The notes below the pieces were generated by a model, which worked only from the letters and a program-made list of their open reading frames with translations, searched no databases and had not been told where the DNA came from. A program made the position numbers and the translations under genes. A DNA stretch of 64,000 nt from BOKV01 sp041739225 (GTDB taxonomy: Bacteria > Pseudomonadota > Alphaproteobacteria > Rhizobiales > Rhizobiaceae). Below, piece by piece: positions 58,769-64,000 of this stretch. How positions within the stretch are numbered: the first letter of the stretch is position 1; every line of letters starts with the position of its first letter. The DNA lies in assembly GCA_041739225.1 (NCBI GenBank), contig JBGSOG010000032.1:1-64000 (forward strand), read 5' to 3'.

Positions 58769-61620
58769 TTCTCCCACTCCCGGCCATAGGCAACGTCGCC
58801 TTTGCGGGTAGGCACCGGATTTTGCTGCGCGGAAAATTGTGGAAGTGTTTCTTCGCCTTGTGTTGCTGATTTTTCTATCCGGACCTTGAGGTCGAACCAG
58901 GCGGCCTGCCCGGTGATCGGGTCGCTGTTGCTCCAGCGCAGGCCGTCTGATTGTTCCGGCAAAAGTTCACTGATCAAATGGTTCAGCAGGAAACCCTTGC
59001 GGGCTTCAGGGGCATTCGCATCCAGCGTCCATGCGCCACTGCGCTTGCCGATGGCGTTCCAGCTCCACAGCGTTTTGGGATTGACCGCTTCCATTCGTTT
59101 GACCTGAACGCGGATACGCCCATGTGGTGAAATGACATCGGCCCAATCACCATCACCAAGACCCAGCTCGTCACAAACGCAAGCAGGTACATGCATCGCA
59201 TTGTGGCCGTGGATTTGCCGCAGCCACGCATTGTGCGATCCCCATGAATGGTACATCGCCGCCGGACGCTGGGTGATCGCGTGCAGGGGATACTGCTCTT
59301 CATTTGCCATCTGGCCTTCGAACGGCGGATACCATGCCGGCAAAGGATCGAAGCAATCGATGATCCGTTGGCGATGAGTGTGCGGCGGCTGTGGTTCCGC
59401 CTTGCCCTCCGCTGCCAGTTGGAATTTCCTCAAAGGCTCCAGATACAACTGGAACACATTCTCGTGGTGTTTGTCCTGCAGGCCGGTCTTGATGGCAAAA
59501 TCCTGCCAGTGAAGGTTTGCATGCTTGAAGAACGCGGCCTCTGGCGGAACATGTTCGCGGAAAAACCCGCCATTTGAAATGTAGGCTTGCAACTGACCGG
59601 GATTGGCATCGCCCCGGCCACTCTTTTCGCCATTTTCGCCACGCCATCCTGCCAATGGCCCGATACCCGGTCGGCGTTCATGCCGGATTATGTAGTCGGC
59701 GTAATATTTATACCTTGGCGATCCGTCTTCCTTCACCATGGCTGGAAGTTTCAATCTCGCACCCAGATCAAGCAACACGCTTTGAAACCCGCGAACGTCA
59801 CGGTCAGGCTCCAACACCGGCCAGCGTATGGCATCGCAAATCGCATCGGGCTCGCTGATTGGCCGGTCAAGCAAGGAGATTGCATCGTGCCGTTCCAGAT
59901 AGGTCGTGTCTGGCAGAACCAGATCAGCAAACGCCACCGTTTCGGATGCATAGGCATCGCTGTAGATGAATTTTGGAATGACATACTGACCGCTATCATC
60001 CTTGTCAGTCAGCATTTTCATCACGGCGGTTGTGTTCATGGACGAGTTCCAGGCCATGTTGGCCATGTACATGAACAGCACATCTATGCCGTATGGGTCT
60101 CGCGCATGGGCGTTGGAAATGACCATGTGCATCAGCCCGTGCGCCGACAATGGCGCGTCCCAGGAAAATGCCTTGTCGATACGCACCGGCGTAACACCGT
60201 CGGCTTCCAGCAGCAGATCTTCGGGCCCTTCCGGAAAACCCAGATGCGGCCCCGGCAACGGTTCGCCTGCGCAGGCTTTTCGACCATGCGGCTTTGGCTG
60301 CGCACTGACCGGGCGCGGGTAAGGCGGCTTGAACCGAAAGCCACCCGGCGCATCGATGGACCCGATCAGGATTTGCAGCAGGTGCAAGGCGCGTGCCGTT
60401 TGGAAACCGTTGGAGTGAGCCGAAATTCCGCGCATGGCGTGGAATGACACCGGTCGTCCGACCATTTTTTCATGGCGTTCGCCATTCATGTCGGTCCACG
60501 GCTGGTCGATCACCACTTCGCGTTCGAACGCGGCTTGGGCGATCTCCATCGCCAGCCGCCGCGTTTGGGCCGCAGGTATCCCGGTTTGTCCTTGCGTGTC
60601 TTCCGGGCTGTATCGCGGATCATCATACTTGCGTGCCAGCAGTTCAAAAACCGGAACGCCGGTCCTGCCGGTCGGCGTCACATGCCTGCCCTGCAACGCC
60701 GGGCGAACACCCTTTTCCTTTCTCGAAACCACTTTGCCGGTTGTGCGGTCGGCAATCAGCGCATTGCCCTCGGCATCGCGCAAAAACAGCCCGTGGTCGT
60801 TGGCTTCCGGCTCATCACAAACCAGCCATGCCGCATTGGTGTAGCGCAGCAGATAGTCGAGATCGATTTTTCCCGCTTTCAGCAGAACATGGATGATCGA
60901 CAGGATGAACAATCCGTCGGTTCCCGGCGTGATGCCCACCCATTCGTCGGCTATCGCATTGTAACCGGTGCGAACCGGATTAACAGCGACGATTTTCTTG
61001 CCGCGCGCCTTGAGCCGAGAAAGACCAAGCTTGATCGGGTTGGAATCATGGTCCTCGGCAACGCCAAAGATCATGAACATTTCCGTGCGCTCCCAGTCGG
61101 AAGCACCAAACTCCCAGAACGCCCCGCCAAAGGTGTAGATGCCTGCGGCAGCCATGTTGACCGAGCAGAACCCGCCATGTGCGGCAAAATTTGGCGTACC
61201 GAACTGCTGCGCCCACCAGCCGGTCAGGGATTGGCTTTGGTCGCGCCCGGTGAAAAACGCCAGTTTCTTCGGATCATTGTTTCGAACTTCGGCGAGCCAC
61301 CGGGTCGCCAGTGCCAATGCTTCTTCCCACTCGATTTCGCGGAATTTTCCTTCGCCGCGCTCTCCCGTGCGAAGCAGCGGCTTTCGCAACTTTGCGGGCG
61401 ACTCTTGTTGCATGATTCCGGCCGAACCCTTGGCGCACAAAACGCCGCGATTAACCGGGTGATCGCGATTGCCTTCGATATAGCGGATTTTGCCGTCGCG
61501 AATGTGGACGTTGATCCCGCAGCGACAGGCGCACATATAGCAGGTCGTATGCCGGATCTCATCAGAGACATGCGGCGACGTATCAATCCTTTGGGGCTTG
61601 CCTGCCGCAACGCCGTTCAA
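58765..61620 (-). CDS. molybdopterin oxidoreductase catalytic subunit (SoeA/PsrA-like)
   Basis: Catalytic subunit of 951 residues with bis-MGD and one [4Fe-4S]. The cluster cysteines are at 27, 30, 34 and 62 (CYMCACRC ... LCAKG). The Mo ligand candidate is Cys152 in GGFCSVNM, which fits the polysulfide/thiosulfate reductase and sulfite dehydrogenase SoeA branch rather than Ser-type DmsA. There is no twin-arginine signal, as in cytoplasmic SoeA. Start: TTG at 61620, with GGGAGG five to six bases upstream, is preferred to the GTG at 61638. Confidence 0.88.
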   Translation of the reverse strand: MNGVAAGKPQRIDTSPHVSDEIRHTTCYMCACRCGINVHIRDGKIRYIEGNRDHPVNRGVLCAKGSAGIMQQESPAKLRKPLLRTGERGEGKFREIEWEEALALATRWLAEVRNNDPKKLAFFTGRDQSQSLTGWWAQQFGTPNFAAHGGFCSVNMAAAGIYTFGGAFWEFGASDWERTEMFMIFGVAEDHDSNPIKLGLSRLKARGKKIVAVNPVRTGYNAIADEWVGITPGTDGLFILSIIHVLLKAGKIDLDYLLRYTNAAWLVCDEPEANDHGLFLRDAEGNALIADRTTGKVVSRKEKGVRPALQGRHVTPTGRTGVPVFELLARKYDDPRYSPEDTQGQTGIPAAQTRRLAMEIAQAAFEREVVIDQPWTDMNGERHEKMVGRPVSFHAMRGISAHSNGFQTARALHLLQILIGSIDAPGGFRFKPPYPRPVSAQPKPHGRKACAGEPLPGPHLGFPEGPEDLLLEADGVTPVRIDKAFSWDAPLSAHGLMHMVISNAHARDPYGIDVLFMYMANMAWNSSMNTTAVMKMLTDKDDSGQYVIPKFIYSDAYASETVAFADLVLPDTTYLERHDAISLLDRPISEPDAICDAIRWPVLEPDRDVRGFQSVLLDLGARLKLPAMVKEDGSPRYKYYADYIIRHERRPGIGPLAGWRGENGEKSGRGDANPGQLQAYISNGGFFREHVPPEAAFFKHANLHWQDFAIKTGLQDKHHENVFQLYLEPLRKFQLAAEGKAEPQPPHTHRQRIIDCFDPLPAWYPPFEGQMANEEQYPLHAITQRPAAMYHSWGSHNAWLRQIHGHNAMHVPACVCDELGLGDGDWADVISPHGRIRVQVKRMEAVNPKTLWSWNAIGKRSGAWTLDANAPEARKGFLLNHLISELLPEQSDGLRWSNSDPITGQAAWFDLKVRIEKSATQGEETLPQFSAQQNPVPTRKGDVAYGREWEK

Positions 61621-61734
61621 TTTTGTCCTCCCGCGCACGTTTCACAGATTACCTGCTTCTGGTGCGCATTCACTTTTTAAAACGGCAGGCGATAGTCCCT
61701 TTCCGTCCGGAATGCCCGATTGCGCAAGTCCAGC

Positions 61735-62511
61735 CTACTTGCCCGAAAAAACAGGTTTTCGCTTGGCAAAAAATGCGGAAACGCCCTCGCCGCAATCCTG
61801 CGTATGCGCAAGGTCTTCCTGAAGTTGCGCTTCGTAGGAGATCGCTTCGGAAAGGGTCTTTTCGTTGGCGGCGCGCAACGCAAGCTTTGCCGCACGCTGT
61901 GCCAAAGGTGCCCCTTGGGCCAAAACACCGGCCCACTCCAGTGCCGATTGAAGCGCCTCACCTGTTGGTACAATTTTGTTGACGAGACCGGCATCAGCGC
62001 ATTCCTGTGCCGAAAGCTTGCGCCCCTCAATGATGGTTTGCAGCGCGCGCTTGTGGCCCATGGCCTTGAGCAAGTGCCACGTTGCGCCTCCGTCTGGCAC
62101 AAGGCCGATTGCTGCAAATGCCAGGTAGATGTTTGCGCTCTCTTCCATCACCGCCAGGTCGCAGGTCATGGCCAGCGCCCCGCCGATACCGGCAGCAGAT
62201 CCGTGAATCGCAGCCATCCAGATCTTGTCGCTTGAAGCGATTTCCAGCAGCAACGGTTTGTATTGCTGTTCCAGTTGTTCCGCTATCGAAGCCGGCATTC
62301 CTTCGGCAAGGTCGGCGCCGGCGCAAAAACCGGGGCCGGCACCATGCAAAACAACCATTCGCACTTCGCCATTGCGCTCCACATCCCGCACGGTTCCAAG
62401 CAGCATGTTGCGCATATCGGCGTTGAAGGAATTGAAAACGCTTGGCCGGTTCAAAGTGACAATGGCCAGATGGCCCTCAATCCTTGCCAATACTGGTTGA
62501 TCGCTTGTCAT
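61735..62511 (-). CDS. enoyl-CoA hydratase/isomerase family protein
   Basis: Crotonase-fold enzyme of 258 residues. The oxyanion-hole segments are HGAGPGFCAGADLAEG and HGSAAGIGGALAMTCD; the position of the first catalytic Glu in the usual motif is Gly-Gly here, and GLVPDGGATW carries Asp in place of the second Glu, as in PaaG/isomerase-like members. Isomerase or hydratase on a branched or cyclic acyl-CoA is plausible. GGGAG ribosome site before the ATG. Same strand and 12 bases after the racemase-like gene. Confidence 0.88.
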   Translation of the reverse strand: MTSDQPVLARIEGHLAIVTLNRPSVFNSFNADMRNMLLGTVRDVERNGEVRMVVLHGAGPGFCAGADLAEGMPASIAEQLEQQYKPLLLEIASSDKIWMAAIHGSAAGIGGALAMTCDLAVMEESANIYLAFAAIGLVPDGGATWHLLKAMGHKRALQTIIEGRKLSAQECADAGLVNKIVPTGEALQSALEWAGVLAQGAPLAQRAAKLALRAANEKTLSEAISYEAQLQEDLAHTQDCGEGVSAFFAKRKPVFSGK

Positions 62512-62523
62512 TGACGCTCCCTT

Positions 62524-63651
62524 TTACCGCAGCACGCCATTGCGCTTGAGATCATCTATCGCTTCTGCGGTGTATCCTGCATTCATCAAGACTTCCCGTG
62601 AATTATTGCCGGACAGTTGGAAAGGCTCAGGTACACCACCCTTGCTGCGCGAAAACCTTGGGGCCGGTGCCGCCGATAATTTGCCGCCATCGGCGCGGAA
62701 TGTGCCTCGCGCCACATTGTGCGGGTGGGAAGCTGCCTCGTGAAAATCGAGTACCGGCGCAACACAGCCATCCGAGCCTTCAAACAGCTTTGCCCATTCA
62801 TCGCGCGAGCGGGTGATGAATTTAGCGGCCAGTGTAGCGGCCAGTTGGGCCCAGCGTGCGCGGTCAATCTGCATTTTGCGCCATTCCGGATCCACTCCGG
62901 TTTTCTCCACCAGAATGGCAAAGAACTGCGGCTCAAGTGCGCCAACGGCCACGAACTTGCCATCGGCGCAAGCATAGCATCGGTAGAATGGCGCGCCGCC
63001 GTCGAGCAGATTGCTTTCGCGCCGGTTTTGCCAAAGGCCATTGTTCAGCATCGAATGCACCAGCCCCATCATCGCTGGGACGCCGTCGGCCATTGCAGCA
63101 TCCACAATTTGGCCTTTGCCAGATCTTGTTCGCTCGAAAAGCGCCGCCAGAACGCCGGTGAGGAGAAACATCGACCCGCCACCATAATCGGCGACCAGAT
63201 TGAGTGGCGGCACTGGCGGTTTGTCCGCCTCGCCCATTGCATGCAATGCACCGGTAATTGCCAAATAGGTGATGTCATGACCAGCACATGCGGCGAGCGG
63301 GCCGTCTTGCCCCCATCCGGTCATGCGACCGTAGATGACGGCAGGATTTTGCGCATGGACTGCTTGCGGCCCCAATCCCAACCGCTCCATGACTCCAGGC
63401 CGAAAGCCCTCAATCAGGATGTCTGCGCCTTTGCAAAGGCGCAGGACGATCTCGCACCCGTCCGATGATTTGACATCAATTGCGACGGACTTTTTGCCGC
63501 GCCGGTTGATGTCGCCAGACAGGTCACTTGCCGAATCGCGGTCGATCACGACAACGGTGGCGCCAAGATCGGCCAGCATCTGACCGGCAAAAGGGCAAGG
63601 CCCCAAGCCGGCCATTTCGATCACGGTCAAACCAGCGAGCGGTCCGGCCAT
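62524..63651 (-). CDS. CaiB/BaiF family CoA transferase, alpha-methylacyl-CoA racemase type
   Basis: Class III CoA enzyme of 375 residues. The racemase set is present: GLGPCPFAGQMLADLGA start, His in CAGHDITYLA, Asp in LVADYGGGSM and Glu in GALEPQF, matching AMACR His126, Asp156 and Glu241. So it should epimerise 2-methylacyl-CoA thioesters rather than transfer CoA. It lies between an SDR and an enoyl-CoA hydratase, supporting branched-chain acyl-CoA or sterol side-chain breakdown (inference). Confidence 0.88.
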   Translation of the reverse strand: MAGPLAGLTVIEMAGLGPCPFAGQMLADLGATVVVIDRDSASDLSGDINRRGKKSVAIDVKSSDGCEIVLRLCKGADILIEGFRPGVMERLGLGPQAVHAQNPAVIYGRMTGWGQDGPLAACAGHDITYLAITGALHAMGEADKPPVPPLNLVADYGGGSMFLLTGVLAALFERTRSGKGQIVDAAMADGVPAMMGLVHSMLNNGLWQNRRESNLLDGGAPFYRCYACADGKFVAVGALEPQFFAILVEKTGVDPEWRKMQIDRARWAQLAATLAAKFITRSRDEWAKLFEGSDGCVAPVLDFHEAASHPHNVARGTFRADGGKLSAAPAPRFSRSKGGVPEPFQLSGNNSREVLMNAGYTAEAIDDLKRNGVLR

Positions 63652-63658
63652 CGCTGGA

Positions 63659-64000
63659 CTATGGCAGCCGGATTGCGCCGTCGAGGCGGATCGTCTCGCC
63701 GTTCAAATACGGGCTTTCGACGATATTGCGCGCCAATTGGCCATATTCTGCAGGTGTTCCCAGCCGCTTGGGGAATGTGACCTGCGCCGAAAGTTCGTCC
63801 ACCACCTTCTGCCCCAGGCCTTCGAACAGCGGCGTGTAGAACAGTCCCGGCGCGATGGTGCAAATCCGGATGCCATAAAACGCCAGATCGCGGGCGATCG
63901 GCAAGGTCATGCCGACAATGGCGCCTTTCGATGCCGAATAGGCAACCTGGCCTTTTTGACCGTCGTAAGCAGCGACCGACGCCGTGTTGACGATCACGCC
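63659..64000 (-). CDS. short-chain dehydrogenase, 3-hydroxyacyl-CoA dehydrogenase type 2-like (partial)
   Basis: C-terminal 113 residues of an SDR; the 5' part lies beyond the right edge. Catalytic Tyr and Lys in YSASKGAIVGM, the preceding Ser in NTASVAAYDG, and the IAPGLFYTP segment are those of HSD17B10-type 3-hydroxyacyl-CoA dehydrogenases. It comes first in the SDR - racemase - hydratase group, all on the minus strand, with seven bases to the next gene. Confidence 0.88.
   Translation of the reverse strand, partial: GVIVNTASVAAYDGQKGQVAYSASKGAIVGMTLPIARDLAFYGIRICTIAPGLFYTPLFEGLGQKVVDELSAQVTFPKRLGTPAEYGQLARNIVESPYLNGETIRLDGAIRLP

Noticed and set aside
60472..61680. 402-codon plus-strand frame opposite the molybdoenzyme gene
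   Set aside because: Shadow; the minus-strand protein has clear cofactor motifs.

Overview
The window looks like a chromosomal segment of an alphaproteobacterium of the order Hyphomicrobiales (Rhizobiales). The evidence is the set and order of genes: DUF4167 protein / prmC / prfA / ptsP / lysC / ubiG; DUF1178 / nitrilase / grxC / comF; bolA / J-domain protein / cobS / cobT; and rpmB / DUF3108 / SUV3-like helicase / S4 protein / fdxA / carD / rpoH. I cannot name the genus from sequence alone. There are no CRISPR arrays, insertion sequences, phage genes or rRNA genes.

Layout. Positions 1-312 hold intergenic palindromic repeats. From about 0.3 to 45.7 kb the content is mostly core housekeeping: protein quality control and translation termination (clpB, prfA, prmC), PEP phosphotransferase signalling (ptsP), amino acid and quinone biosynthesis (lysC, ubiG, argJ, aroK-aroB), a redox/DNA-uptake group (grxC, comF), Flp pilin genes, secretion (a parvulin-like foldase divergent from secA), envelope and lipid synthesis (L,D-transpeptidase, accA), chromosome dimer resolution (xerD), cobalt chelatase subunits (cobS-cobT), a queuosine-precursor transporter with a riboswitch-like leader, rpmB, an SUV3-type helicase, carD, rpoH and a UDP-sugar dehydrogenase. 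Many neighbours overlap by 1-4 bases, so translational coupling is common.

A tRNA-Arg(CCT) at 45.8 kb marks a change. To its right, after a KDG-kinase-like gene, every gene to the window end lies on the minus strand and is catabolic. In transcription order these are: a truncated SDR, an AMACR-type CoA racemase and an enoyl-CoA hydratase; a three-subunit membrane-anchored molybdoenzyme of the cytoplasmic SoeABC/DmsABC type; then nine tightly packed genes (RidA, threonine-synthase-like PLP enzyme, PfkB kinase, RibD-C/DHFR-like reductase, LacD-type aldolase, fucose/arabinose-isomerase-like protein, Gfo/Idh/MocA oxidoreductase, D-2-hydroxyacid dehydrogenase, aldose epimerase); and a flavoprotein.

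Main hypothesis. The nine-gene operon contains the logic of a glycolysis-like route (epimerase, isomerase, kinase, aldolase). Its kinase and aldolase resemble the sulfofructose kinase and sulfofructose-phosphate aldolase families of sulfoglycolysis. Its hydroxyacid dehydrogenase resembles the sulfolactate dehydrogenase SlcC group, and the adjacent molybdoenzyme resembles sulfite dehydrogenase SoeABC. A sulfo-sugar or other 6-substituted-sugar pathway is therefore worth testing. The substrate is not proven, and no sulfoquinovosidase, sulfo-lyase or transporter lies in the window.

Other points of interest are a compact preQ1-I-like aptamer whose pseudoknot would pair with the start codon of the queuosine-precursor transporter gene, a terminator-like hairpin in the lysC leader, a perfect operator palindrome at an apparently leaderless ArsR-MFS operon, and a six-codon ORF overlapping the carD start.
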